The translations under genes and the position numbers were made by a program. Shown here piece after piece: positions 45,226-55,280 of a stretch of DNA of 55,280 nt (its first letter is position 1; every line of letters begins with the position of its first letter). A model generated the notes under the pieces. The model did not search any database, was not told where the DNA came from, and worked only from the letters and a program-made list of their open reading frames with translations. The DNA lies in NCBI GenBank assembly GCA_028282325.1, contig JANQID010000057.1:1-55280 (forward strand), in the 5' to 3' direction. The stretch comes from Chloroflexaceae bacterium. Lineage in GTDB: Bacteria > Chloroflexota > Chloroflexia > Chloroflexales > Chloroflexaceae.

Positions 45226-48200
45226 ATGGACGACGACAACACAACCAGAGCCCAATTCATCGAAGAAATAGCAATGCTCCGGCAGCGCGTCGCCGAACTG
45301 GAAAATACTAACGTGTCGCGTGACCAGACTGAGCGTGATCTGGCAGCGAGCCAGATGCCCTATCAAGCGCTGTTTGATCATGCACTCGATGCGATCATTA
45401 TTGAGGATGTAGCCGGTCGGGTCATCAACGCTAATCCAACTGCATGCGCGTTGTTCGGTTATACGCCAGATGAATGGCGCGGTCTGTCAGTGGTCAATCT
45501 CACCGACGCAGCTGGTCAGGCAACGGTTAAGCAATTGATTGCTGAAAAGCCGGAAAGCGCTTGTCTCGAAATGCGCGCCCGGCGTAAAGATAGCAGTATG
45601 TTCGATATTGAACTCGCCTCATTTCGGGTTTTTATTGATGGTCAGGACATGATTTTTGCTCATATTCGCGACATTACGCAGCGCAAGCGTATGGGAGAAG
45701 CGTTGAGCGCCAGCGAGCGCCAGATGAGCACGTTGCTCTCGAATTTGCCCGGGATCGCCTATCGATGTTCGAATCATCACGATTGGCCAATGGAATTTAT
45801 CAGCGAGGGATGCTATGCATTGACCGGGTATGACTCGAACGAGCTCATCCGCGCAGATGGCGTGCGCTATGGGGATCTGATACATCCTGATGATCGCCAA
45901 TATGTATGGGATGCCGTTCAGGAGTCTATTCGACAGCATAAACCGTTTCAACTTGAATATCGCATTACTGCTCGTGATGGGACTGAAAAATGGTTATGGG
46001 AGCAAGGGCGGTGCATCAATTGTGACGCGCCGCCGTTCTATCTCGAAGGCTTTATCACCGACATCACCGACAAAGTGCGAGCTGAACGTGCGTTGCGCGA
46101 GAGCGAAGAGCGGTATCGGCTGTTGTTCGATGGTGCTAACGACTTGATATTGATGCATGAACTGGCAGCGGAGGATCAACCGGCGCATTTTATCGCGGTC
46201 AACGATACGGCAGCGCAAACGCTGGGATATACGAAAGAAGAATTGCTCGCGCTTTCGCCATTCAAAATTATTGCTCCGCCAAGTCTGGCTGATGTGCCTG
46301 CAGAACGGGCGCATTTGGAAAGCAAAGGCGAGTTGAGCTTCACGACAAAGCTGATCACTAGAGATGGAAATGCTGTTCCCGTGGAAATCCACTCGCGTTT
46401 GTTCCAACACCAGGGCAAGCAGAGAGTCATTTCCATCGCACGCGACATCACCGAGCAGCAGCAAGCCGAAGCAGCGTTGCGCGCCAGCGAGCGGCGACTG
46501 CATCAAATCCTCGAAAATATGCCCGTGTTGTTGGATGCAACAGACGAGAACAACACGATCATCGCGTGGAACCGCGAATGTGAGCGCGTCACTGGCTACA
46601 CGGCAGATGAGATGATTGACAACCCACGAGCCCTTGAGATACTTTATCCCGATGAAGCCTATCGTCGCGAGATGATGGAACAGTTTATCAGATTTAGAGG
46701 CGAATTTCGCGACTGGGAAATCGAACTGACGCGGAAAGATGGTCAGAAACGCACGATTCTCTGGTCGAACATCTCGCCGCAGTTCCCGGTGAATGGCTGG
46801 TCTAGCTGGGCTGTAGGTCTTGACATCACCGATCGCAAACAGGCCGAAGAAGCCGTGGTTGAGCGCCAGCGCTTTATCGACGCGATCGCGATCGCGAACC
46901 CATCGATTTTGTATGTCTATGATCTGATCGAGCGCCGTATCATCTGGATCAATCGTTCAACCGAACAAATCCTCCGCCATGATCCGGAAGATATCCTCAA
47001 TGTAAATGTAGAGAGTTTGCTATTCCAGAACCTGATGCATCCCGACGATCAAGCCAAACTCAGCGAACATTTTCACCAGTTCGACCAGATGAGCGACCAT
47101 GCGATCTTCACAATCGAGCACCGTCTGCGCGCCGTCAACGGCTCCTGGCGCTGGTTTCGGGGATACCACAGCGTTCTGAAACGACTGCCCAATGGCAAGA
47201 TTCAACAAATTGTCGGCACGTTGATCGATGTAACCGAACAAAAACACATTGAGCATACTTTGCGCGATAGCGAAGCTCAGCTCCGCGGTATTGTGAACGC
47301 GGTCTATATCGGCATCGGATTGGTCAAAGATCGGGTATTTGTCTGGACCAACGAAGGATTTCGTGGTCTGACTGGCTATGACGCCGCTGAACTGGAAGGC
47401 CAGAGCACGCGAATCATCTATCCTTCGCAAGAGGAATACGAACGCGTGGGGCGTGAACTCTACACTGTCGATGATCCGACCAGCGTCCGAACGTGCGAAG
47501 GCCAGTTCCAGCACAAAGATGGCCGCTTGATAGATGTTCAGCTAACCCTGGCGCCGATTGTGTTGGAACAAATAGGGGCGGGCTTTATCGTCACAGCTTT
47601 TGATCTGACCGAGCGCAAATACCTGGAAAAACAGCTTCGCCACGCCCAGAAGATGGAAGCGATCGGCCAACTGGCGGGCGGCATCGCCCATGATTTCAAC
47701 AATACTTTGCAGTGGATTTCCGGCTACGCTGAACTCTCGTTAGAAGCCTTTCCTCACGAAGCGCAACTGCATGAGTTACTAGGACAGGTGCTCAACGGCG
47801 TCGAGCGCGCGTCTGAAATGATCAAACAACTGCTGGCGTTTAGTCGCCAGTCTGAGCAAGAACGTAAATCGCTCTTCCTGCAAACGGCGGTGAAGGAAGC
47901 GCTGAAGTTTCTCCGCGGCGTCTTGCCCTCCAATATTGAGATAATGATGGATATTCACGATTGCGACGCTGTGCTGGCCGATCCTATTCGCATTCATCAG
48001 GTGGTCATGAATCTGTGTACAAACGCCTGGCAAGCCATGGTAGAAGATGGCGGCGCATTGTACGTATCACTCGACCAGATCGAGGTTACATCCGAGCAAA
48101 CTGCCGGCATCGCCGACTTGAAAGCTGGCCAATACGCCTGTCTGAGCATCCGCGACACTGGTCAGGGAATGGATGAAGCCACAAAGGCGCGCATATTCGA

Positions 48201-48795
48201 GCCGTATTTTACGACGAAAGCGGATCTGGGCGGCACCGGTCTAGGTCTGGCGGTCGTCTATGGTATTGTCCAGAGCCACTATGCCGCGATCATGGTCGAG
48301 AGCGCACCAGGCGAAGGCAGTACGTTCACTATCTACTTTCCCATTCTGACATCGAGTTATGGTGTTGGGCAGGAGGCGCAGTTGCTCCAGGCGGCGGTTC
48401 GCGGCAACGAGCGTGTATTGCTGGTGGATGATGAAGAGGGTATCACGCAGGCCGTTACGCAAGGTTTGGAGAGATTGGGCTACAAGGTTACGGCGTGTTA
48501 TGATAGCCGCGATGCCGCCGCGTTGTTCTTTGAGTCGCCGTTCAGTTTTGATATCGTTGTCACCGATATGATCATGCCGCATATGACCGGGCTACGTCTG
48601 GCGCGCGCGATGCGCAAGGTTCGACCAGAGTTGCCGATCATTCTCTGCTCCGGATTCAGCGAATTGATCGATGAAACCGAAACCCAGGCGCTTGACATCC
48701 AACGGGTGCTGATCAAACCATTTCGTCACAATGAACTGGCGCTGGCGATCCGTGAAGTATTGGCGCACGGAACGAGCATTGAGAGCGACTATTGA
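45226..48795 (+). CDS. Hybrid histidine kinase with six PAS domains and a receiver
   Basis: A cytosolic 1189-residue sensor kinase with no membrane helix. An N-terminal coiled coil (1-40) is followed by six PAS/PAC units (about 45-165, 170-290, 295-415, 418-545, 550-685 and 688-805). Next come the phosphoacceptor segment with His in GGIAHDFNN (about 822), an HATPase domain (about 920-1045; [31 protein letters not shown]) and a receiver domain (about 1062-1180) with the phospho-Asp in VVTDMIMP (about 1116) and the Lys in LIKPF. It probably works through a phosphorelay. No response regulator with a DNA-binding domain is nearby, so the output is unknown. Confidence 0.95.
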   Translation: MDDDNTTRAQFIEEIAMLRQRVAELENTNVSRDQTERDLAASQMPYQALFDHALDAIIIEDVAGRVINANPTACALFGYTPDEWRGLSVVNLTDAAGQATVKQLIAEKPESACLEMRARRKDSSMFDIELASFRVFIDGQDMIFAHIRDITQRKRMGEALSASERQMSTLLSNLPGIAYRCSNHHDWPMEFISEGCYALTGYDSNELIRADGVRYGDLIHPDDRQYVWDAVQESIRQHKPFQLEYRITARDGTEKWLWEQGRCINCDAPPFYLEGFITDITDKVRAERALRESEERYRLLFDGANDLILMHELAAEDQPAHFIAVNDTAAQTLGYTKEELLALSPFKIIAPPSLADVPAERAHLESKGELSFTTKLITRDGNAVPVEIHSRLFQHQGKQRVISIARDITEQQQAEAALRASERRLHQILENMPVLLDATDENNTIIAWNRECERVTGYTADEMIDNPRALEILYPDEAYRREMMEQFIRFRGEFRDWEIELTRKDGQKRTILWSNISPQFPVNGWSSWAVGLDITDRKQAEEAVVERQRFIDAIAIANPSILYVYDLIERRIIWINRSTEQILRHDPEDILNVNVESLLFQNLMHPDDQAKLSEHFHQFDQMSDHAIFTIEHRLRAVNGSWRWFRGYHSVLKRLPNGKIQQIVGTLIDVTEQKHIEHTLRDSEAQLRGIVNAVYIGIGLVKDRVFVWTNEGFRGLTGYDAAELEGQSTRIIYPSQEEYERVGRELYTVDDPTSVRTCEGQFQHKDGRLIDVQLTLAPIVLEQIGAGFIVTAFDLTERKYLEKQLRHAQKMEAIGQLAGGIAHDFNNTLQWISGYAELSLEAFPHEAQLHELLGQVLNGVERASEMIKQLLAFSRQSEQERKSLFLQTAVKEALKFLRGVLPSNIEIMMDIHDCDAVLADPIRIHQVVMNLCTNAWQAMVEDGGALYVSLDQIEVTSEQTAGIADLKAGQYACLSIRDTGQGMDEATKARIFEPYFTTKADLGGTGLGLAVVYGIVQSHYAAIMVESAPGEGSTFTIYFPILTSSYGVGQEAQLLQAAVRGNERVLLVDDEEGITQAVTQGLERLGYKVTACYDSRDAAALFFESPFSFDIVVTDMIMPHMTGLRLARAMRKVRPELPIILCSGFSELIDETETQALDIQRVLIKPFRHNELALAIREVLAHGTSIESDY

Positions 48796-48857
48796 CGTTA
48801 CTTTCGAGACCATATTCCCCTGGCTGCCAGCAGAAATGCAGTTTCAGGCGATCCGCT

Positions 48858-49937
48858 TCAATGAGCCTCTTGAAGTCGACGCCGTAAGAATGCTCTGGCC
48901 TGATTCTCACCATCGGACATAAGGGTTTCAAAGAGCGTCTGGCTACGATCAAGCTTCGACGCATAGTCAAGATTCTGGCTCACGTCAGGACTCATCTCGA
49001 TAGAATGAATGGCAATGTGCTGCTTGTTTGCGCTGGTCAGCCAACCGCGCTCAAGCCAGCGATTGACCATCTCAATCGTGCTGAGCTCTTGTTCGAGCGA
49101 GAGATTGCCTGCCAACTCATTGCGCCGATCTTCAATCGCTTCCAGGGTCGTCGGAAGCTCAGCGCGTTCTTTGGGGTTAAGCCGAATCACCCAGATCTGA
49201 TTCGGTTTATCATCAACGTTCTCAACACCTTGAACGAACTCACGCACCGGCGGATTCTGCGAGAACAAGCCATCCCAGTAGTGATTGTCGTCGATCTCGA
49301 TGGCCTTGAATAACCAGGGAAGCGTCGCCGAAGCGATCACGCTATCGATGCTGACATTCTGCCGCCATGAGTCAAAAGCGGTAAACTCGCCGCGTTTCAC
49401 TTCGATTGCACCGATTACCAGACGCGGCGTAATGCCCGCCCCCTGTTGAACCGCTCCGATCTGCACATATTTGTTGAGCAGCGTATGAAGATCAACAAAC
49501 TCTTCGCGCGGCGCCAGCTTGGTGAGCATAGTAGTCGCCAGGGTCGCTTGCGACGAATAGGGACTCACTTTAAATTCGGGTAATACGCCGCTGCCGCGCA
49601 GCCGCGCCGCATTGACAATCCAGTTGTTCCACACGACCTCGCCGGGCGCCTGAGCGGCGTTTTCTCGCCAGAAAGCGTTGAGCAAGCTGGAAATGTCGGC
49701 GGGTGACCAACCATCGTTCTTCTGCTTCCAAAGACCGTACCACACTAACAGAGCGCAGATCGCGCCGCCCGACGTGCCGCTTAATGCCGTAATCGCGTAA
49801 TTCTGATAGGGCGGCTCTTGGATCTCAGTCACAAGCGTCTTCAAAACGCCGGCAGTGAAGGCAGTATGGCTGCCGCCGCCCTGGCAGGCAATTGCAATAC
49901 GCTGCGGGTTTCTTGGTGCGGATTGATCGGTAGACAT
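48858..49937 (-). CDS. Patatin-like phospholipase
   Basis: A 359-residue lipid acyl hydrolase with a Ser-Asp dyad. The oxyanion loop is ACQGGGSHTAFTAGVL (about 20), the nucleophile elbow GTSGG (about 55) and the Asp motif DGLFSQNPPV (about 220). The C-terminal third is helical and charged. There is no signal peptide, so it acts in the cytosol or on the inner membrane face. ATG 49937 has AGGAG 8 nt upstream; a TTG two codons earlier is in frame. It converges with the hybrid kinase gene. Confidence 0.92.
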   Translation of the reverse strand: MSTDQSAPRNPQRIAIACQGGGSHTAFTAGVLKTLVTEIQEPPYQNYAITALSGTSGGAICALLVWYGLWKQKNDGWSPADISSLLNAFWRENAAQAPGEVVWNNWIVNAARLRGSGVLPEFKVSPYSSQATLATTMLTKLAPREEFVDLHTLLNKYVQIGAVQQGAGITPRLVIGAIEVKRGEFTAFDSWRQNVSIDSVIASATLPWLFKAIEIDDNHYWDGLFSQNPPVREFVQGVENVDDKPNQIWVIRLNPKERAELPTTLEAIEDRRNELAGNLSLEQELSTIEMVNRWLERGWLTSANKQHIAIHSIEMSPDVSQNLDYASKLDRSQTLFETLMSDGENQARAFLRRRLQEAH

Positions 49938-50005
49938 ATTCAATCTCCTGAGTTGATGGCCATGATGGTCGCCGGTCGGTCGATGCTTGGTTGATGTTTG
50001 ATAGA

Positions 50006-50214
50006 GTTAGGACTTACGCAGTTGCGCGCTTGTGGGCCATTCCGGCCTGCGGAAAGCCAGCCAGGATGGCGCTTGGGTCGGACAGAAACTGGCGAATGGC
50101 CAGCCGAATGATGTCCAGTTTGGTCGCAAAGCGGGGGGCGCCGGTCTGGAGTTCGTGCCAAATCAAGCGTAAGAGTATTGCTCCAGCTGCGGCGTCGCAG
50201 CTGAAGGATTGCAA
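50006..50214 (-). pseudogene. Possible insertion-sequence scrap with short ORF
   Basis: A 66-codon frame (50014-50214) whose stop lies inside TGCGTAAGTCC, the complement of GGACTTACGCA at 50010-50020. The same 11-mer occurs at 22334-22344, and this motif resembles IS ends in related genomes (from memory, not checked). The peptide (ending QAGMAHKRATA) shows no domain I recognise. A stem CAGCTGCG/CGCAGCTG lies at 50184-50203. No other gene is visible in the 49938-50247 gap. Confidence 0.3.
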
Positions 50215-50247
50215 CGTCTGGATCGGGCGTCAATACACAATGCAACG

Positions 50248-50916
50248 TTATACCGCACCCACGTTGAGTGTCTCGACATCGGCGATTCCGATACACTCAG
50301 CTATCGATCGTGAAATTGACAAGCGGCGACCATTGGCCTCGATCAGTAGCGTCCCATCAGCGCCCACAGCTAACACAGCAATGGTTAGATGAGGCACAAT
50401 GCCCTGGGTATGCAAAAAATCGCTAACGATGCTATCGGTATTGATCACTGCAATCTGGCCATGCTCGCCTGCGCTGAGTCGGATTAACGGTCGTACGTTA
50501 TCCGATACAGGCTTCGAATCGCCGGGCGGGATAGGCTTGTTTTGGGGACTGTACAGCGGGTTGCCTACAAATATAGCCAGGCGCTCGGCAACATCGTCGG
50601 GGGTGACATGCTCAAAACGACACGAAATCTCTTCTGCTTCCAGCGGATCGATGTGCAGCTTCTCGACGAGAAAAACTTCCCAAAGCCGCCGCCGCCGCAG
50701 CACCCGCTGAGCCAATTGCTCGCCCTGTTCGGTCAACGTAACCCCCTTGTACGGCTCATAGGTCAGCAACCCTTCGCCCATCAGCTTGCGACACATCTCG
50801 TTGACAGACACAGACGAGATCTCTAATCCTTGAGCCAGCAGCGAGAGCGGAACAGGACGATCATCTTTACGCAAGATGACAATCTTGATCAGATACATCT
50901 CAACGCTTTCGCTCAT
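50248..50916 (-). CDS. DtxR/MntR-family metal-dependent regulator
   Basis: A 222-residue metal-sensing repressor. The N-terminal winged helix (1-65; VPLSLLAQGLEISSVSVNEM) is followed by the dimerisation and metal-binding domain (66-140) with EEISCRFEHVTPDDVAERL, where Cys, Glu and His supply ligands as in DtxR. A C-terminal FeoA/SH3-like domain spans about 150-222. The Cys at the central ligand position favours Fe(II) over Mn(II), but this is inference. AAGGAG precedes the ATG. It is divergent from the VanW gene, with a 279-bp gap that carries palindromic sites. Confidence 0.92.
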   Translation of the reverse strand: MSESVEMYLIKIVILRKDDRPVPLSLLAQGLEISSVSVNEMCRKLMGEGLLTYEPYKGVTLTEQGEQLAQRVLRRRRLWEVFLVEKLHIDPLEAEEISCRFEHVTPDDVAERLAIFVGNPLYSPQNKPIPPGDSKPVSDNVRPLIRLSAGEHGQIAVINTDSIVSDFLHTQGIVPHLTIAVLAVGADGTLLIEANGRRLSISRSIAECIGIADVETLNVGAV

Positions 50917-51120
50917 CGCGCCGCTGCTCCTTGCTTGTTCAGGCAGATCGTGTAGAGAAATTTGCGGGTGGGGACGAAGGATCGTAATGCTGTTGCTATT
51001 GTACCATGCGTCTTGTGAGCATGTTTATAGATAATTGTCGATACATCATTGTCAATATATTTACGCCGTGTTCATGCGCAATATCGATGTGTTGGTCTTT
51101 CATAATTTCACATTTTCTTC

Positions 51121-51163
51121 ATTGACACCGCTGTCAATTATGCGTATAGTTGTTTAGGTAAAC
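51121..51163 (+). promoter_or_regulatory. Promoter of the VanW gene with overlapping palindrome
   Basis: TTGACA (51122-51127), 17-bp spacer, TATAGT (51145-51150). The -35 lies inside ATTGACACCGCTGTCAAT (51121-51138), a palindrome with 7-bp arms. GTTTAGGTAAAC (51152-51163), another palindrome, covers the start of transcription. A further TTGTCAAT occurs near 51050 on the side of the regulator gene. These are candidate operators, possibly for the adjacent DtxR-type protein. Confidence 0.65.
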
Positions 51164-51195
51164 GTCGTTGCCGTTCTTGTTGCGAGGAGGTGTCG

Positions 51196-53334
51196 GTGTC
51201 GGTTGAGCAATTCCCGCAATTCGGATCGCCAGGCCATCTTACTGAAGGCGAAACAGTACAAGCGATGCAGCCATTGCCAGGAGCGATTGATTGGCCCGTT
51301 GAGAATCAACAGCCTGACGAGTTGCAACGGGGTGCGCCTTCCACGATACCGCCTCGGCAAATGCCGCGCCGACGCTGGGTTCGGCAATTCCTGGTTGCGT
51401 TGTTGCTCGCTGGCTTTCTAGGTTCCGGCGGGGTGCTTTACTATCTTGACCAGACCTTCGCCGGTCAGATTTACCCCAACATCTCCATCGGCGGCGTAGC
51501 AGTCGGCCATATGACCGATACCACCGCCATTGCCGCGCTCAAGACGCGTTACGAACCATTTCTCCAGCAACCGATCACCCTGACCTATGGCGCGCAAACC
51601 TGGACGCCAACGCCCGAAGAATTGGGTATGCGTCTGGAAATTGAAGCGGCCGCGCAGTATGCGCTGGCGGCAGGACGCGGGCACGGTTTTTTTGATAACT
51701 TGCGTGAGGTCACTGCGATCTGGCAAAGCGGATTAGAGTTGCCGTTGCACATAACGATCGATCAAGCCACTATGCAACGCTATATCCTCGATCGGGCCAC
51801 TGAAATCGACCAACCGGCAGTAGACGCCAGCTTGTCCTTGCAAGACGCGCAATTGATAATCACGCCCGCTGCTTCGGGTCGACAAGTATCGACAAATGAA
51901 GTGTTGTACGAGCTTACTGCCGCACTGCAAACGCTTGAACCAACCACAGTAGCGTTTCGGACGCGCGAAATTCCTCCCGTGCTGAATGACGCCGATGTCA
52001 CCGCTGCTCGTGAGGTGATTGACGCGCTGCTGCAAGCGCCGTTGACCATCCGAGCCGGAGACGACGAATGGATCTGGTCGGTCGAAGAATTGTCGGCGAT
52101 GATCACGATTGCCCGCTTGCCCGAAGCGTCGGGAGACGGCGATTTCCTGGCTGTTTCGCTCCATCAAAACCTGATTCGCGAACGTGTACGTGAAATTGCT
52201 GATGCAACCGAACAGGTGGGCGTTTATCCACGCCTGAACTGGGCTGATGGCAAGTTGGAGGTCTTTCGTGAAGGCAAGCCGGGGAAACGTATTAACGAAG
52301 CGCGTGCTGCAGAATTGATTCAGGCTGCAGCGATGAAACCCTATCGGCGCATTATGTTGCCCTTCGTGACAATTGATCCGCCAGTAACGGTAGATAATCT
52401 GGGCGCATTGGGCATCAACGAGCTGATCGCAGTGGGGCAGAGCGATTTCTCCGGCTCGGCGGCATATCGCATTACCAATATCGAAGCAGGTATGCGTTTG
52501 CTGCACGGCGTGTTGATCGCTCCCGGCGAGGAGTTTTCATTCAACGATACGGTCGGGGCGATTGACGGCTCCAACGGCTTTGTTGAAGGCTATGCCATTG
52601 TGCAAAATCGCACCCAGCTCGAATGGGGCGGCGGTATTTGTCAGGATTCGACGACGCTCTTTCGGGCGGCTTTCTGGGCCGGCCTGCCGATCACCGAACG
52701 CTGGGGACATTCATTCTACATCAGTTGGTATGATCGATACGGCTTTGCCGAATATGGTAACGGCCCCGGAATGGATGCGACGATTTTCACCGGTGGCCCA
52801 GACTTGAAGTTTGTCAACGATACCGGAAACTGGTTATTACTCCAGACTGTGGTGGATCGGTCGCGGGCGCTAGCCGAAGTACGTATCTATGGAACAGATG
52901 TCGGGCGCACCGTCGAATTGATTGGCCCTTCTATCTCCAATCGGCGCCCCCCGCCCGCAGAGGCAGTCTATATTCCTGCTCCTTCCCGCCCATCCGGCGA
53001 ATCCAAGCAAACGGACACCGCCCGCGGCGGCATGGATATTGCGTTCGAACGGATTATCCAACAAGATGGCGCCGAGATCGACCGCCAGGAGTTTGTCACC
53101 AGCTTCCGCCCCTGGCCAGATATTTTTGAAATCAACCCGGCCGATCTCGGACCTGACGGCAAGCCGTTGCCGCATCTGGGACGCGATGGCAGGCCGCTGC
53201 CCCCCGACCAGATTCCGCCGGAAGCGCTGCCTGAAGGCGAACAGGTCGAAACGCCGGAAGACGGCGTTCCTCCACCTGAAGAAGAAGCGCCGACTGAGCC
53301 GCCTGAATCGGCGCCGCCTAGCGTGAATGACTAG
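51196..53334 (+). CDS. Large VanW-family protein with peptidoglycan-binding domains
   Basis: A 712-residue membrane-anchored surface protein. A cytoplasmic Pro-rich tail (1-58) is followed by one membrane helix (about 61-83, FLVALLLAGFLGSGGVLYYL). Two PG_binding_4-like domains (about 90-215 and 235-365) precede a VanW domain (about 425-565) with EEFSFNDTVGAIDGSNGFVEG and GGGICQDSTTLFRAAFWAG. A G5-like segment and a Pro/Glu-rich tail end it. Such proteins probably bind peptidoglycan or its precursors; no catalytic role is proven. The start is GTG 51196, 5 nt after GAGGAGG; the GTG at 51190 overlaps that site. Confidence 0.9.
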   Translation: MSVEQFPQFGSPGHLTEGETVQAMQPLPGAIDWPVENQQPDELQRGAPSTIPPRQMPRRRWVRQFLVALLLAGFLGSGGVLYYLDQTFAGQIYPNISIGGVAVGHMTDTTAIAALKTRYEPFLQQPITLTYGAQTWTPTPEELGMRLEIEAAAQYALAAGRGHGFFDNLREVTAIWQSGLELPLHITIDQATMQRYILDRATEIDQPAVDASLSLQDAQLIITPAASGRQVSTNEVLYELTAALQTLEPTTVAFRTREIPPVLNDADVTAAREVIDALLQAPLTIRAGDDEWIWSVEELSAMITIARLPEASGDGDFLAVSLHQNLIRERVREIADATEQVGVYPRLNWADGKLEVFREGKPGKRINEARAAELIQAAAMKPYRRIMLPFVTIDPPVTVDNLGALGINELIAVGQSDFSGSAAYRITNIEAGMRLLHGVLIAPGEEFSFNDTVGAIDGSNGFVEGYAIVQNRTQLEWGGGICQDSTTLFRAAFWAGLPITERWGHSFYISWYDRYGFAEYGNGPGMDATIFTGGPDLKFVNDTGNWLLLQTVVDRSRALAEVRIYGTDVGRTVELIGPSISNRRPPPAEAVYIPAPSRPSGESKQTDTARGGMDIAFERIIQQDGAEIDRQEFVTSFRPWPDIFEINPADLGPDGKPLPHLGRDGRPLPPDQIPPEALPEGEQVETPEDGVPPPEEEAPTEPPESAPPSVND

Positions 53335-53352
53335 ATGCATAGCGTGAAATGT

Positions 53353-53398
53353 ATGAGCGCCGCTCGTTCGGATGAGCAGCGCTCATTATTTTTATTTG
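53353..53398 (+). terminator. Rho-independent terminator after the VanW gene
   Basis: A 13-bp stem with one mismatch (53353-53365 with 53374-53386; ATGAGCGCCGCTC), then TATTTTTATTT. Confidence 0.8.
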
Positions 53399-53435
53399 TG
53401 GAGCGCAAGGTTTCATTTGTAGCAAGGATTGTGCG

Positions 53436-55212
53436 TTGTCTCCCCGCACACTCACACGGAACGCTCGTCTGCTTCTGGGCGTCTTCTTCATCGTGGCTGC
53501 TCTGGCTGCTAGTTCTGACGCACAGTCTAGAACTTTCACCCAACCCCATTCTCCGTCCTCGCGAATCCACCCCCTGGTCTGGCAAGCCGCCGCGCTGCTC
53601 CAATCTCCAAATACCGCCGTTCAGGAAGCGCTCGCACCGGATGCGATACTCCTGAGCGACGACGGCGAGATCGGCGTCGAGATCACGCCCGATGGCTCGC
53701 CATCCGCTGCGGCGGAAGACCTGGCCACGCTCGGCGTACGCGTGAGCGATTGGTCGGTGAGTGTTCCGCTGGTCGGCGCCTGGGTGCGACCCGATCAGCT
53801 TGCGGCTCTGGCATCCCGCGCGCCGGTTGCATATGTACGCCCGATGATGCCGCCGGTCGTACGAACAGGGAGTATGACATCGGAAGGCGATAGCATTCTG
53901 TATGCCGATCAGGCGCGCGATCATTTTGGCTTGACCGGTCGTGGGATTCGGATTGGCGTTATCTCTGACGGCGTCGATACGCTGGCAGTATCGCAGGCGG
54001 CGGGGGATTTGCCGCCGCTATGCTCGACACTGCCGACCGAACCGATGAGCGTTTGCGTATACGTCGATCCTGATCGGCCTGGATGGAATAACGAAGGCGT
54101 GGCAATGCTGGAGATCATCCACGATCTCGCTCCAGAGGCGATACTGGGGTTCTCCAGCGGTTTCAGCGGAGTAAGCGGCTTTGTGGGCGCGGTCGATTTT
54201 TTGCAATATGATTTTCAGGCAGATGTCATCGTTGATGATCTGGGCTATTTGAACGAGCCGTTCTTTGAGAATGGCATAATCGGCACCCGTGCGCAACGGG
54301 CGGTTGATGAGGGAGTGGTGTTTGTCTCGGCTGCCGGCAATGACGCGGACATCCACTACCAGGCGCGTTTTGACCCGCTGGGCGACTGCGTGGAAGGTGT
54401 GAGCGGCGATTGTAGTCATCGTTTTGAATCAGACGGCACGACGATGGACGATGGAGATGGTCGTACCGCCAGACCAATGGCTGTCCGTGTATTTGCAATG
54501 GGACAATCCATTCTACAACACGCCGGCGGGGTCGCTCGATGATCTGAATATGTATTTGTTGGACTGTGATCAGACGCTTCTGGCCACTGCAGAGATCGTT
54601 CAAGGCGCCGGTTGCCATCCGCTTGAAGTGCTGCGATACTTCAATGCGACCGGCAATTTTCAGAGCGTACGTCTGATGCTTGAAGCGTCTGTGTTACGCA
54701 GCGGCGGCTATCCCATTGTGGAAATGATCATCATCGGCGGTTATGGGTTGGAGTATATCACCCCCGCCGATAGCATCTACGGCCATCCCGGCATGCCCGG
54801 CGTCATCGGCGTCGGCGCTGTGGCGGTTACATCCCCGACGGTAATCGAAGAATACAGTTCGCGCGGACCGGTCACCATCAGCCATCCGGCGCCGGAGACG
54901 CGGGCCAAGCCCGATCTCGTGGCAACCGATTGCGTGCAAACCGGCGTCGTAGGGTTTGCGACGTTTTGCGGCACTTCGGCGGCAGCGCCGCATATCGCGG
55001 CCCTGGCGGCATTGCTGCTTGAAGAGCGTCCTGAGGCAACGCCGGCGCAGATTCAAGAGTGGCTGATGTCCGGCGCAGTTGATCTGGGCGTCAATGGCTT
55101 CGATACGGTGTTTGGCGCTGGTCGCGCCGACGCGATGCACGCGGTGGAGGCGAGCCGGGCGCTTACCGTTCGCGCATACAAAAACTTAAGTTTTAGCACA
55201 CAATATTGGTAG
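53436..55212 (+). pseudogene. Subtilisin-like (S8) secreted protease, frameshifted by a 7-bp duplication
   Basis: Two frames together encode one exported protease. The first (53436-54542) starts at a TTG with AAGGA 7 nt upstream and has a signal peptide (about 10-30), the Asp motif IGVISDGVD and NEGVAMLEIIHDLAPEA in the His region. The second frame carries the continuing strands and the Ser motif FCGTSAAAPHIAALAALLLE. The junction holds a tandem ACGATGG (54441-54447, 54448-54454). Removing one copy restores a single 589-residue frame reading DGTTMEMVVPP. As it stands the first product ends at 54542 without the catalytic serine. Possible explanations are a recent mutation, phase variation or a sequencing error. 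Confidence 0.85.
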
Positions 55213-55280
55213 AGTTCAGCTGATACTCTGTTAGATCTAATCAAAACGAGCTAAATAGTGATGTAGAGAGACAAAGGCTA

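Noticed and set aside
1-55280. CRISPR array, prophage genes or a complete transposase
   Set aside because: No regularly spaced direct repeats, phage structural genes or DDE/tyrosine/serine recombinase frames were found on either strand.

Overview
The window looks like a chromosomal segment of a Chloroflexota bacterium, most likely class Chloroflexia. This is inferred from gene content: two VanW proteins, one with N-terminal GGLAVFGYPISEEF-type repeats typical of this phylum; a type 2 isopentenyl diphosphate isomerase; sensors carrying the FIDRRFYREK signature between a membrane domain and a GAF domain; and many lipoproteins with Thr/Pro/Glu-rich linkers. No 16S rRNA gene is present, so the placement is not proven. 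Most of the window is ordinary chromosome. There is no prophage, CRISPR array or complete insertion sequence.

Layout. 1-622: 5' part of a secreted beta-propeller protein (minus strand, cut by the window edge). 863-5506: metal resistance, with a MerR regulator, a P-type ATPase and a MerR-type promoter between them, flanked by two small membrane proteins. 5744-8341: a minus-strand cluster (VanW protein, methyltransferase, DHFR-like reductase). 8699-15155: an alpha-glucoside or maltodextrin locus (LacI regulator with its own operator, lipoprotein binding protein, two permeases, 4-alpha-glucanotransferase). 15243-17528: recF and type 2 IDI. 17738-19610: CopZ-like chaperone, YceI protein, a 15-codon micro-ORF with its own promoter and terminator, and a LysM lipoprotein. 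19793-23248: a SAM-I riboswitch controlling a trans-sulfuration enzyme and a MetF homologue, then map. 23415-27823: small membrane proteins, cysK, tRNA-Glu and a rhodanese lipoprotein.

28088-35667 holds two convergent MacB/HlyD-type export clusters with paralogous 507-residue adaptors. The plus-strand set is complete (adaptor, double-length permease, ATPase). The minus-strand set has an ATPase fused to a cyclic-nucleotide-binding domain and an adaptor, but no permease. 36216-42043 is the most unusual locus: two translationally coupled genes, one a membrane-GAF-beta-sandwich-STAND ATPase of about 1300 residues and the other a STAND ATPase fused to a Ser/Thr protein kinase. I know of no described system with this pair. 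It looks like a signalling or surveillance module. 42047-49937 holds sufE, a third HlyD-like adaptor, a hybrid histidine kinase with six PAS domains and a patatin-like lipase. 50014-55212 holds a possible IS scrap, a DtxR-type regulator divergent from a large VanW protein, and a subtilisin-like protease broken by a 7-bp tandem duplication.

Non-coding structure is rich. Long perfect hairpins end or punctuate most operons. Two inverted copies of a roughly 126-bp dispersed repeat sit 41 kb apart. A foldback element flanked by TA, enclosing three internal hairpins, lies in the 600-bp leader of the hybrid kinase.
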